64,000 nucleotides of DNA from Chrysopilus asiliformis (taxonomy: Eukaryota > Arthropoda > Insecta > Diptera > Rhagionidae): the NCBI GenBank assembly GCA_964034945.1, contig OZ035961.1:27257684-27321683 (forward strand), given 5' to 3'. Position numbers and translations under genes: made by a program. This document shows, piece by piece, positions 32,792 through 45,098 of this stretch. Below the pieces are notes generated by a model, which saw nothing but the letters and a program-made list of their open reading frames with translations, was not told where the DNA came from and did not search any database. Numbering within the stretch: position 1 is the first letter of the stretch; each line of letters opens with the position of its first letter.

Positions 32792-33480
32792 CACTGCCTC
32801 ACTAATTTCAAGTCAATTGGATGAGTGGAACCAAGTCAAAATTGGATTGCAAAATTTGACCCCGACAGACAAGCCGAAAGATAGACAAACACGAAGGCAC
32901 GCTGAGTAAAAGCTTTTAAAAATGAGATACCATTGGACTGTTACGCTATCAGTCCTTTTCTGGCGTTATTAAGTCACAGGTCACAAGTCCATATAATTAG
33001 AAGGTCATCGATCACTGACAGTCTCCAAAAAAGGGCTGTATATCGAAGATTTTTCAAAAACTAATACAGTAACAATCAAGAGGTTTTTCTGTCATGATCA
33101 AATTTGAATCTTTTAAAGCCATGTTTTAAGAAAAAAAAACACCCTAGGATTTTTCTTTTGTTGTACAGTTACTATTTCAAATATTCTATGTTTGCATATT
33201 TCTATTGAGTCATTTTTAGTATAATTCATAAAATTTTATTTGAAGCAAGAAAATGAAACATTTGATTAAAACAGGAAACATGGGAGTTGTAGATTTTGTA
33301 TGCAATTCCCGTATAGAATTATGAATTTTATACCGCTAAGTAAGAGAAGGATATGGTTATAACTGAATGAGTGAAATAAGTGTAAGTGGTTTTAGTATGT
33401 AATATCAAATATTCTAAATATTTTCATTCTAATGCTAACGTTTCTTTTTTTCCTTTGTAAAGTACACCAAGCTAGCACAA
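32792..33480. other. No gene seen
   Basis: AT-rich, no supported feature. Confidence 0.35.
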
Positions 33481-33630
33481 ATGTCGGCTGTTAACAATTT
33501 CGTCGAAACTTCTGCATCATCAAAACGTTCTCGTTCGCATTTACAACCGGCGCAGGGAAGAAAAAATCAGCAAGAAAAGTTTTTTTTGTTTGTTACGTTA
33601 CAAGAAGAGACTTTGCTAGCAAAATACTGA
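33481..33630 (+). CDS. Small ORF, 49 aa, unrecognised
   Basis: ATG at 33481 opens 49 codons beginning MSAVNNFVETSASSKRSRSH, with a basic Ser/Arg/Lys-rich centre; stop TGA at 33628. The first 30 residues are less biased than the usual AT-rich shadow ORFs. No splice context or homology recognised, so chance is quite possible. Confidence 0.15.
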   Translation: MSAVNNFVETSASSKRSRSHLQPAQGRKNQQEKFFLFVTLQEETLLAKY

Positions 33631-35050
33631 ATTGGCGAGTAATCATATACAAACACATTTGCCAGAGTGACCTCATGGGTGCAATTTCATACACAATTCC
33701 CAAATTTGTTACATTGTCGTAAAGAGATGGTGAAAATTACATTTTGCCTTAAATACGGTCAGGTTGTACGTGTGCTGAGTTTTTTTTCCCAACTTTTTTT
33801 TCCTGTTTTTCCATATATAGATAGGAAAGTCTGGAATATATGTAAGTCTGTTCAACTTTATGGTATTTTTTTATACATAGATGGTGAATTCTGTATAGTA
33901 GAATTCTAGCAAAAAAAAAAAGAACGCAAAAGGAAAACTCTTTTCAACCACCACGCCAGAGTTTTCCTGTTTTCCTGGTTATGACATAAAAGAAAATCAC
34001 ATGAGGTTTAGATGGTTGAATTTAGGTTAGATTGTTCTACTCGTAGAGTTTCGTTCACTCGTCTTTCAACACAAAATAAAAAAAAAGCTGCGCAGGTTTG
34101 GCTAACAGAAGACAGAATGAAATTACCAAATAGTATATTGTAGTAAGTGGAAAGTACAGGTACAGTTCTAATATGCTATCGGCTGACATGATGGGTCCTA
34201 AGAATTCAGATTGTTTAAAACATGATTGCGGAGATACAAGGGAAACTATAAATATAGAAACTTAACAGCAAAAGTTTTGAACGAGAAGAAGAACGTCTTA
34301 ACCATAAATTTATTAAGTTTGCATTAAAGATGATTTCAAAATCGTGTTTTGAGGCCTTTTAACGAAGGGAAAACAAGTAAAAGATGTTCACTGTTTTTGT
34401 CATTTGTTCAGCTAACACCAATAGGGAAATCAGCATTATACAAAAACGTGCAAATTGCTTTCATACCGGGAATTACAATCACAAAATTACAATTTAACAT
34501 TCATAATTAACTTAATTACTAAAATATATTTGATATAATGCGATAACGCTGTTGCTTCATTTGATCATTGAAAACTAAAATGAGGTACACAGAAAATGAA
34601 TTTGGTTAACTGTCTGGTAGCCTTTTAAACTGCAATGAACCTAAAATATAGGCTCTATATAACGAAATCTTAGCAATTTTTGAAACTTTTCCGTTCCCTT
34701 AGCGATTTTGAAACTACATGGAGGCTATTGTAGTTGCACGCAACCAAATCAGGATAGTGCGATAAGTAATTTAAATACATAACTTTTTTTGGAACCAAAA
34801 AGTATAAAATAGCATTTTTTTTAGCAAATTTTGGTAAAATGATGTGGAACTAATTAAAAATGTATCTTCTTCAAACGTAAAGTCATCTTAAAATTTATGT
34901 AATACGATCAATAAAAGTTTTTATGCATTTTCGTGCTCCGAAAAGGCTCTAACAATTCACAAAGAATTTTGGTAATAAGGTACAAAAAGTGATTACGCTA
35001 TGTCGTGAATATCCTTTTAATACTCTATATGATAGATCATATAGAAGTGG
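33631..35050. other. AT-rich stretch, no gene seen
   Basis: No supported feature apart from shadow ORFs. Confidence 0.4.
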
Positions 35051-35051
35051 A

Positions 35052-35700
35052 TTAGATTTAGTATATCGTTTGTAACGCATCGAACCAATCGTCGGACACA
35101 AAAATGAACTACACCAAGGTGTTTGGGACGAAAAAAGATTTCGATTTCCGCATGTCCGTCCGTCTGTCTGTCTGTCCTTGAGCACCATAACTTTCGAAAA
35201 AATTGGCCCAGAGACTTAAAATATTGTATAGCTGTATTTCTCGTAAATGGCTATACTAAGTTCTTGTACGGGCAAAATTGGACTATTCCTTCCTCCCTCC
35301 TTTAAATAAACGAAACATTTTTTTGCGATTTTCTCGAAAACAGTAAGTGATTTTGAAAAATTTATAAAGGTAAAATGTGTTTAGAATAAGATTTTACATA
35401 ACTTATATCTACATCAAAATCCAATTGCACCACTCCTTCCCGCCTCCCAATACAAATTTATTCCTGTTTTTCTATTTTCTCGAAAACGGTTAGTCGTATT
35501 GAAAAATTTATAAAGCCAAAATCTGTTTAGAATATGATTTTACATAATTTACATATACATAAAAATCCAATTTGACCACTCCTCCCCTCACCACCCCCCT
35601 CCCACTACACAAATGGATTTTTTAAAATAAACATTCTGACTGTCACCATATAGACTATTTGACGTTTGGCCCCTGGCAATTTTAGCTGTTCTTATGTTTT
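35052..35700 (-). repeat. R-B repeat, uninterrupted copy
   Basis: Same order as the 25.3-kb copy: GATTTAGTATATCGTTTG, GTCCGTCCGTCTGTCTGTCT, CTCGTAAATGGCTATACTAA, and a final GGCAATTTTAGC segment. It lacks both nested elements and so gives the pre-insertion state. Its inner ~190-bp block (TCTCGAAAAC..TTTACATAA) is repeated about 2-3 times. Confidence 0.75.
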
Positions 35701-36031
35701 TAATTCGGTTTTTTCAGGACAATTGGTATGAGCGTTTTTAAAGCAAATTATAACGAGTCTGGAGATAGAATTTCAAAATTCGAAACGGAAGAATAATCCG
35801 AATAACCCTTTTATTATTATCTCATCGAAATCACCAAATTTCAGAGCTATTTCTTTCCGTCAGATCACGAATCCGACATTAACATTTCATACTTCGAAAA
35901 CCAAGCATTTAAAGAAATTTTTTAGATCAACCAATCTTACTGGAATTTTGCACTCCATTTTGATTAAATCAATCACATTGTCGATGTGATCTGGCAATGC
36001 TAAAACGTCAGTCAAGGTTTACATTTTTATC

Positions 36032-36375
36032 ATGGTGAGGTTCACGAACGAGCAACGTTTGGAAATTATTAAAACTTACTACCGAAATTCTGAGTCGGTG
36101 GTCGCAATCGTGTAATCTCGAGAAATGGTCCGGTCGAATGGCCACCTTGCTCATGTGATTTAACGCCGTTGGATTTCTTTTTATGGGGTTATGATAAGTC
36201 GTTGGTTTATGCCAACAAGCCAACAACGTTAGACGAGCTCAGGAACAATATCGAACGCGAAATTGCCAACAGTCCGGCCGATATGTGTGGAAGAGTGGTG
36301 GGAAATTGGCTCCAAAGAATCAGTCAGTGCAATGCTTGCGGTGGCCATATGAACGACATCGAATTTCATACTTAA
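36032..36375 (+). pseudogene. Tc1/mariner-IS630 transposase deletion derivative
   Basis: An N-terminal HTH piece (MVRFTNEQRLEIIKTYYRNS) is followed by a stop and then directly by the C-terminal catalytic end: WPPCSCDLTPLDFFLWGY and a KPTTLDELRNNIE helix. The C-terminal part stays open to a TAA at 36373. The middle, including the first two catalytic Asp, is missing, so it cannot be active. Architecture parallels 8587-9030, but the sequence differs enough to be a separate lineage. A GGGTCTTTCAACCAGGACAT-type end (minus strand, about 36458-36477) may be its right TIR; no left TIR was found. Confidence 0.8.
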
Positions 36376-36479
36376 ATGTAACATGTCTACTACACCTGGA
36401 ATAAATTTCAGCCCGATATCTCAATTATTCTGTGTTTTATTTAAATACAAAATTGTTATGTCCTGGTTGAAAGACCCGA

Positions 36480-36545
36480 TATTATCGAGCTGGCTCCTGA
36501 CATTGGGCTCCTGACATTGGGCTCCTGACATCAGAGTATATGATC
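36480..36545. repeat. Short tandem GGGCTCCTGACATT repeat
   Basis: Three tandem copies of a 14-bp unit, GGCTCCTGACATTG-like, just after the mariner remnant. Confidence 0.7.
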
Positions 36546-36750
36546 TTGCATCATCAATGCTTGCTGCGTCATTTTACGCTTTCCTACAAAAGATTTACGA
36601 AGTTCAAAACAACTTTTATTTCGTTTATTCTTAATTTTGGAATTTATACACAAATATGAATATTGCCCTTTACTTGGCTATGTAAGAATTTACAAAATTA
36701 ATTCCATTATTGAGAAATACCCAATTTGAATAAAAAAATGTTGTAATATA

Positions 36751-36808
36751 GGGGTTAACGAATTTTCTCGTGATTTTTCACAGAAATCATGGCATGTTCG
36801 TTAACCCC
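36751..36808. repeat. 58-nt hairpin GGGGTTAACGAA
   Basis: Perfect 12-bp arms GGGGTTAACGAA / TTCGTTAACCCC with an inner TGATTT/AAATCA stem. Confidence 0.6.
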
Positions 36809-38149
36809 TCACCATCCCCCTGCAATTCGGTGACTCTTGAAGCCATATTTGGATGAAACTAGAAACTGTGCCCTTTCCAAAAAGTCCTCAACCAAAGTGA
36901 AAACTTCACTGATTCATAAGTTAGTTTAGGGGCAAAATCGTGCATCGTTCTTTGGTCGTTTTTTTACTGTAAAAAGCCACTGTCCAGGACTAGATAAACT
37001 GATGCGTAATAATTGTGCGGAATTTCAAAGAAATCGGTTCAGTGGTTATTAAGTAATCGTTGACGCATGACTTCAGCAATTTTTATAGGACAAATTGAAT
37101 AATTTAAAAAAAAATCAATTTCTCCAAAATTTACAAATTTAAAAATTCTATTTTTCACCCCTTAAAAACGTCTAAGTCCAATGTAACAAGTCTGATATTT
37201 AAGCAGAATATTTTTGCAGTTGACAATTTTTTGGGTTCCCACAAATTGGAGTTTTAGCTATAATAATTGTCACTTGTATCGATTAATACTTGAATATCTA
37301 TATATACAAGTTATATAGAAAATCACTTAACACTATTCACCATTTTTTCCATCTCTTGATAAACGTACACAAAGACCTTAAAAATGAATAACTGATTATT
37401 ACTAAAATCCTTTCCTTTCTAGTCTGCATTCCTTATTTCTCGATTATTTCCATTGCACAAATATTTATATATATTTCTATATGATTTTCCTTTTCGTGCT
37501 TTTCTCTTCAGATTTTTTTTTTACCCTCTTTACGTTTCATAATAAACGAGGGAATAAGAAATGGCATATCCTTGTACGTGCCAAGAAAACCGAAGGATAT
37601 TTATTTATCAGAAATAAGAATTCCGAGCCAAGAATATTGTGTAGATGTTGGCTAAAGGACTTTTGGGAGGGTTGTATATCCTATTGGCAAAGCTTTTGTC
37701 TAGAATTAATTAAATTTAATGAAATGGCAGATACACTCCTTCGCTTATATATATTTTTTTTTTCTTTTCTTTTTACCGTTACGTTTAAGAACTGATAATT
37801 TATTAGATATATCTGAGCTGAGATCATATAAATGAGATGAAAAAAATTAATTAACAATATTTCGTATTCTGGTTGTTTGCCAGTGAAATGGCAGTAAATG
37901 TCAATAATAAACAATAGTAATTTTATTGTCTAAAAATATTGGTATATTTTATGAAACACCGTTTTCTTTCTTTTAATCCAAAATGTCGCTGTATAGTTTA
38001 CGGGCGGTTCGTGTGTGATTGGTGGATGGGAAAAGTTTATCGCCATTGTATGCGGGAAATTCTTTTAACAATTTAAGAAAGTAGGTATTACAAAAGGGAA
38101 AACAGCAATATATCCAAAACTTTGGGCTTGTAAATTTGAAAAGAAAAAA
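36809..38149. other. No gene seen
   Basis: A TTTCAAAGAAATCGGTTCAG segment near 37.02 kb looks like a non-LTR-type tail. The 104-residue ORF at 37.5-37.8 kb is Phe-rich, as chance frames in this composition are. Confidence 0.35.
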
Positions 38150-38311
38150 AGAAGGGGTAAAGTGATTTCAAAACTCAGTTTTTGCGCTATGTTACTCTTT
38201 CGCGGAGAAACTACTGAACCGATTGGCCTGAAATTTAGCTCCAACATAAACCATCAAAAAAAATAAAAAAATTGGAAAAAACTTAACCCGGCAACGACGG
38301 GACAAGCTAGT
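38150..38311 (-). repeat. R-A repeat, truncated inverted copy
   Basis: Carries one GCGCTATGTTACTCTTTCGC block and the CCCGGCAACGACGGG..AAGCTAGT terminus of R-A. Confidence 0.65.
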
Positions 38312-41300
38312 AGCCAATAAATAAAATTAAACAACAAAATTTATTTTATTTAATAGTTTATTTGTATTTTGCTCTGTATGTATAATACAGGAGAGAGTTA
38401 CATTTTTACTCTTTTTTCTTTATTATTTTTCATTCTTATTTTTTTTTATTATGAATAAGCCTTAACGTTTAATATTTATATCATTGATTATATAAGAATA
38501 ATTTACTTTTATTAATTTCTCTCAATCATAATTTTCAAATGGTTTTTAAAGTAGATTTGCTTGTTTTATAATTTTTTTTCTTTTGAACATTCCTTATTTT
38601 TCACGTTTTTGTGTTCGAAATGTTTCTCTTAAATAGATCTTTTTTTTTCTGCATGAACTGCAGTCGGAGAACCGAGCGAGTCAGAAAATAGTTTTTTTTT
38701 TATTAACACACGCGATCTCGAAGGCACCGACCACTTTCTTTTTAGGGAGAAATATTACACAACATTGTTTTTCACAGTTTTTCTTTAAATTTTTATTATT
38801 TTAAAGATTTTTTGCTTCATAATATTATAATTCGGATAGAAGAGGTTTTTCGACTTCTTGGATTTATCTCTTAAATGTAATTTAGTTTTGCATTATTTTG
38901 TTACACTGTGGGTTATTTTAGATTGTTTAGTTATTGATTTTTTTATATATAAAAATTAAATTTTATTTTTTGTTTGCCGAAAATGGATGGTATATATGTT
39001 TTGTCTTGTATTTGATTTTTTGTTCAAATTTATCGAAAAATGTATCTAACTTAAAACAATTTCACTTTGATAAGACAATAAAGAGTGAAGTAGAAATAAT
39101 CAAAATAAAGATTTTTTTTAAACTGACGAAATCTTATCACAGATTTTAAAATAAAAATTATTATTTTTATTTTAATGAAATGTTATTACGTTCTTTTTGT
39201 TTTGCTTTTTTTTATTTTTTTTTTTATTTTCATATTTTTTTTAATATAGGAATAGATTAGACTTTAATTTTTATAAATGTTTACTTACAATGATTATTAG
39301 TTTTGTTACGTATATATATTTTTTTTCTTTCCGAAGAAATTTTTATTTTCTTCCAAAAATTTCAATCCATTTCTCATTGCGGTTTTCAGATTATTTCTTT
39401 TTTTCCCATACACACTTAAGAGCTTATTTGAATCATGTCAAAATTGGAAAAAGGACTAGTGGTTATCAAATATGCAGAGAGAATTTTCCAATTTCGATAT
39501 AAAAGTTGGCTTTTAGAAGATCTTACAATTTTGAACTATTGTGGGATGGCCTTGAAATTAATTTCTTGCAAAATTGTAGTAAAATTGATCCTGCCGAAAA
39601 ATAACATATGATGTTTAGATGTGGTTTGAAAAGAAATTATATTCTTAATATTTTACCGCTCTCAAAAAAATGTTTTTTTAGATAAAATTGTGTCTAATGG
39701 AGCAGGGTACGGAGAATCATCTATTCCTTCATTTGCGAATTATTCTCGCACGAATTTTATCTTTGATTCTCGTGTTTATAAAATTCGCGAATCGAAAATT
39801 CCGAGAATCGAAAATATGATTCGTTCGCGAATTTGCCACAAACGAATGGTTCGCGAATAAAATTATTGTGTGAAATACTTAGAACGAAAATATGTCATAA
39901 TTTTGAACAAAAGACGTGTCGTGAGAGTGGAATTTGTTGGGGAAGGAGGCGGGACGGTTGATGAGGCGGTAGTTTAATTTTTTTAAGGGGGCCGGATTCC
40001 GCAATCGTAAGTTTTGAACAGCGCATGAAATTCCCATATAATTTATATATGAATTTGCATGCGCATTTCAAATTCACGATTGCTAAATTCTTCCATATTG
40101 ACACAAAATGAACGAAAAAAAAATCGTTTATTGTGGCTTTTATTACCGGATTGATTGTTAACCAACAAATGATACAATTTTTCGGAATTTAAGCTGTGTG
40201 CGGACGCTACGATTTCAATTTTTGGTCTATTAAAATTAAGGTTGATTGCGAACCCTAGGGTTGATTTCTAAACTCAGGACTTGGGGGCATTTATGGCAAT
40301 TTTCTGTTTTTTTTCGAAAGCAAACTATATTCACAAAAAAAAAGGGATGATCAATAAAAAATTTCGTCAGTGAATGAAGGGGATAAAAAATTTTCGTCAG
40401 GGAATGAAAAATAAGCATTAATCCTACACTTCATTCCTACATATCTAAACCAAAGATTAGATAACTGAAGATTAACAACTAAACTTTTCATAGAACTTTT
40501 AAAATGTACGAAAAATGCAGTAGAGTTATGAATCTCATTATTTATTTAAATAATTTTATTAACTTTTTCACTGTTAAGCGTCAAAATATAAGGAAAATAC
40601 CCGTTTTTCAAGGCATGCTAAAAATTCTATTTCTGCTGGCGGATTTTTTTGGGCACTCAAAAATTGTTCTAGTTATCCTATCTTTATTTACCTAATCTTT
40701 GTTAAAAGCATGTTCTTCAAATTTTGTGTTGTCTGCAATGGCCTTGATGAATAATTTGTGAATATAATTTTTTTCTTATATTTTTCAAATTGTAAAATTT
40801 TAAAAATTAAAAATTTGATTGGAAAATCCCACATAAAGCGTCCACGATATAAAAATTGAAAAAAGGTTTTTTGTAGTATAATTTTATTATCTTCCGATTC
40901 TCTGCATTTTTTCCACTATTAGAGTTTTTTAAGTACAAATTCCAGTCAATAGAACTTTGTTAGGGAAATTCGGCTTGCCAAACGTAAGATACAGTGTGAG
41001 CGCAGCTATTTTGTTTTAATATTTGGTTGTTTGAAGTTTTTTTTTTGAAAATGTTCTGCAATTTCGAGACACTACAAAAGAACTCTTTCTACGTTCTCAA
41101 TTTTATATTGTTTTTTGTGTTCTGTACAAATTACTAATAATTTTCGTTAATTAATTTACATTTATTTTAACCTCCATTAATTAAATAATTTATTTTTTTT
41201 TATAAAGAAGAAAATTTCTATTTTGTTTTTTTTTTATATCTACCCTGACCAAATTTACGTATATATAATTTTTATTTAAATCACTACAACTTCATTGATT

Positions 41301-43183
41301 TTGTTGCTTTTTAAAGTTCCTTTAATATTATTCTTTTAACATTACTATTTTTTATTATGTTAAATGTTTTGATTTGATGACTCTATGCTCTGAATTGCAA
41401 TTCGCTGAGAGAATTGTTATTTTTTGTTTGGTTATTTTATTTTAAACTTTATCGAATTATAATATTTCATGCCCAGAAATGCTCAATATTGCTCTTTCGT
41501 AAAATGGACCGAACCGAATTATGTTTAAGGAAATGCTTACAACTGTGACCTTTTTTATGAATTTTTTCTCATGTTTTATTCTTTTTTTTTAATCTTGTAT
41601 AACATTTAATTATAATTATTCATTATGTAATAAACATTACTTGATTTTAATTATTATTCTGTTTCAATATTTTTTTTTATCGAAAGTAATCTAATTGATT
41701 ACTTCGTGGTAAATATTTATAGCAGCAAATTTCGTGAAACATATTTAACATTATTCATAAAAAATTTTAACACAAGCATACTCACATACTTTCGGTTTTA
41801 TTGAAATAAAAAAAAATTAAAAATAAAAATTCATTCATAAAAAAACTACATGTATTTTGTAATCAAGCACACCTTGGCACGTTGAAGCACACCAAATCTC
41901 AATTCAATTACATATCAAAACAGTGTTTTTATGGAAAAAATGAATTCAATCGACACAAATCAATTACAGCATAAAAAGTATAAAAATCAAATTATGTTGA
42001 CGCAACCAAAAAAAAATTGAATCTTTTGTGGGAAATTAAAATAATTCATATTCGTATATTACAAACTTAGTTCCTAATTTTATTATTAAAAGATACTTTT
42101 CCATTTTTTTAGATTTTTGAATTTCACTGATGCTTTTAAAATGACTGGACTTTCACATATAATCAAACAATTTTATTATGAGCGAAAATGTTTAAACAAA
42201 ATTGGTTATTGTAAATTTATCAGGGTTTTCTGACACAATTTAAAGGAAAAGTTTATTACCTTAAGGTATCACAAGAAACTAAATGTTATACATAACAAAT
42301 AAATAGTTATAAAATGACATATTAGAAATGTTTACTTAAATAAACCTCAAACAATTGTTCATAGTTGCCATTAAAAAACATGATAAAAAAGATATGTTTT
42401 GTTTCTCATTTGAAAAATTAAACAACTCAACAAAAATGCAAAAAAATACCGATGTAAGAAAAACAGTTAATTTTTATTAATGTAAGATTTCAAAGTTTTC
42501 GCAGCAAATTATTGAACAAGGTTTTGGAAATTACTGTTGCTCACCATATTAAAAATATGTATTATTGCTTGAATTAAAAAAAAATACAGTTGATGTCCTA
42601 TATCTCGAAATCTGCAACAACTCACATTTTCGACTGTGCTTCAACTTTCAACTGTACTTCAATTTAAATCCATAATTTTCATTTTTGATCACCTTTATGA
42701 TTTAGATTTTTCGAAAATTTTACTAGTCCTAGGATTTAAAAGTAAATTCTTGAAAAGAAAGTCTGTTGAGTATAAATTTTTGAAAGGAAAGTCTTTTTAG
42801 AAAGAAAGTCTGTTTTTATTTAGGTATAAACTTTAATAAAAACAGACTTAAACCTTTATAAAAACAGACTTTCTTTCAAGGACATTTAACATCTGAAAAG
42901 TGTGGTCTATTTTTATGTGAAAAGTACGAAAAAGGGAAAATCATAATTTATAAAAATTTCTGCTTCTTAAATTTCATCTGAGAGTTAAATTTATAAAAAA
43001 AAAGACGAGTAAGCTTATCCTTTTTATAGTAAAGTCATCTGTATAATAACTTGATAGGAAATTGCATACTTTTTGAAGTTCAGTTTAATATAAAAAGTTA
43101 TAAATTTTCTCTTCAATTTTTTTGATAGAAATTTCAATTGAAACTGGATTTCACAAAATATAATACAGAAATAGAATTATCCT
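38312..43183. other. Very AT-rich stretch; may include abd-A 3' UTR
   Basis: T-rich on the + strand from 38.3 to 41.8 kb. No coding or repeat structure except a hairpin at about 42806-42880 (AAAGTCTGTTTTTAT with two complementary copies). abd-A ends at 47374 on the minus strand, so its 3' UTR extends into this direction. Too many TTTATT (AATAAA on the minus strand) occurrences exist to pick a polyadenylation site. Confidence 0.4.
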
Positions 43184-43239
43184 ATGAAAATGGCGGAACA
43201 AAATACTCATGCCTATTCTGGAATTCGAAGTAGCGTTAA

Positions 43240-43733
43240 GCGACCCCTTCACGTTCAATCTAGCAGTCAATCATCAATCGGCAGTCAATCATCAATCGGC
43301 AGTCAATCATCAATCGGCAGTCAACCATCAATCGGCAGTCAATCATCGCATGCTGTGACAGCATTTTGAATGCCTATGGTGATGCTGTCATGCAAAATTC
43401 CATGAATGACAGCATGCTTGAATGTGTATGGCGAAGCTGTCAATCAATTCATCATTTCAGCGTAATTTTTAGTAGTGAAAAGATGTCGCATATAAAAGAC
43501 AGAGTTTTCTGGGTATCTTTTTCGAGTTATATAGACAAAGAAGTGAGTTGTGGATGACGAAAAGCAAAAAATATAAAGAGACATTTTTTTTAAATTGATA
43601 TTTGTGCTGAGTGCTGTCGGTTTGGCTGTTTCGAAATAAGTGATGCTTGCGTGCATGATTGAGCGTCTAGTGCAAAAAACCTTTTTGCTGTGACAGCATG
43701 ATTGACTGCAAGATTGATCGTGTAGGGGCCGCT
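43240..43733. mobile_element. TTAA-flanked TIR element with 18-bp minisatellite
   Basis: Imperfect ~35-bp TIRs: GCGACCCCTTCACGTTCAAT on the left, and inwards from the right GCGGCCCCTACACGATCAAT, each continuing into GCAGTCAATCAT. TTAA lies outside both ends, offset by one base on the right. Next to the left end are about five copies of an 18-bp unit TCAATCATCAATCGGCAG (43265-43350). GACAGCATG recurs inside. Confidence 0.7.
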
Positions 43734-44518
43734 TTAAGTTTATTCGATTTCCTCGATTGAACGCAATTTATATTCTTGAATCCGCTGCGTTTCACTTCTG
43801 ATTGAACGCAATTTGTATTCTTGAATCCGCTGCGTTGCACTTCTGTTCGATTGCGTATGAGTAACGTTTCAGGGTAGAATTCTAGTAACGCTTTAAGGGT
43901 AGAATTACTCGTTGCAAATTTCAGAATACCAGAATACCAATTGAGTGGCGAATCGAATCGACTGAATTTGGTTTTACATTTTAACTTAGGATTCGAGAAT
44001 AGGCCATGACTATTCAGAAAACTATTCTAGGATGTAGAGAGGCTTTTTTTATAGTTCCAGCCAGAGCTTAGGGGAAGACCCTTTAATGCCGAAGCACAGC
44101 TCGGGATGGTTGGATGGACAAAAGGAGATGCCGATTTATGTTCTCCTTGAGCTTTTGCGGGTTATAATCCGGGGGGAACACATCGGATGGTAAAAGTCTT
44201 GTTGTTTGCGGAATGAAGGAAACCCTAAACTTTACTGTACGAAAACGGGGAGGCTCAAGGAAGAAGTCGTGCGCACGTGCAGCTGCACGAGAGGGTCTAG
44301 GGAAAATATACCGTGGTGGAATAAGTTGGGAAATTTCGGTGGAACATTTCGCATGGAAATATCTATAGAATATGCTGAGTACCCCAACAGAGCGACGATG
44401 CTCGAGAGACGGTAATAAATAGCGACGATGCTCGAGAGACGGCTTATTCACAGTTTTCTTCCAGATATAGAATGTCCTTCTTTGAACATCATCTTTAGGT
44501 TAACAGAAAGCACCCACA
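43734..44518. other. Unassigned GC-richer segment
   Basis: A 49-bp tandem duplication (GATTGAACGCAATTTRTATT..) lies at about 43757-43852. From 44.08 to 44.45 kb the GC content is high and overlapping ORFs of 69 (+) and 122 (-) residues occur. No domain is recognised and a GCGACGATGCTCGAGAGACG repeat occurs twice near 44.4 kb. Perhaps a fragment of a mobile element. Confidence 0.35.
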
Positions 44519-44618
44519 TCCCAAGTAGCACAATAGGTCAAAAAGTGGTCGTCGCGACCATAAAGATTCGATGTTAAAGTCGCCACGTCCACTTTACGAT
44601 CTTTTGTGCTCCTTGGGA
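44519..44618. mobile_element. 100-bp MITE with TCCCAAGTAGCACAA ends
   Basis: Inverted ends TCCCAAGTAGCACAA and TTGTGCTCCTTGGGA, with AAAGTGG/CCACTTT inside them. Confidence 0.6.
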
Positions 44619-44641
44619 TAGGCCAGAAAACAGTGGTACTA

Positions 44642-45096
44642 CACTCTCGAAAAAATCCGGGGACGAATTAACTCCGCCTGAAAACATAGCTAAAAGTTTA
44701 ACACCGTAGCGCGGAGTTATTTTTACATTTGTATTTTACGGAGCTAAATATTCAATTTAACACCGTTTTGACCTAAATTTTAAATGAACTCCGAAAAGGA
44801 GTCAAAAATTCACTACAACTCCTTTTAGGAGTTATTTAATTGTAAAGGGTGTTCACGTTTAGAAGAGGCTTGCCAATTGGCTTCAACAGCCTATTGGGAA
44901 GGCAAATGGTTTACAATTCGAGAGGTCCCGTGTTCGTCTTGGTAATAAATTGGTTTAACACCGAAAAATTGTTAAAAATTAACACCCATAAGGAATTGTT
45001 GTGAACTCCTAGCCCGGTGCTCGATTTTCTCCAATAGGTGATGGACTCCCTCAAACTCCCTTTCGGTGCGTAATCGACTCCATTTTTTCGAGAGTG
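44642..45096. mobile_element. TA-flanked TIR element CACTCTCGAAAAAAT
   Basis: TA at 44640-44641 and 45097-45098. Ends CACTCTCGAAAAAAT and ATTTTTTCGAGAGTG. Inside are repeated AACTCC/GGAGTT motifs and TTAACACC. A related inverted fragment lies at 62.94-63.12 kb. Confidence 0.8.
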
Positions 45097-45098
45097 TA

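Noticed and set aside
37481..37795. 104-aa Phe-rich ORF
   Set aside because: Homopolymer-driven composition, no domain, no splice or start context.
44860..44945. tRNA-like GTGTTCGTCTTGG segment inside the 44642-45096 element
   Set aside because: The B box is too degenerate and no A box at correct spacing is convincing.
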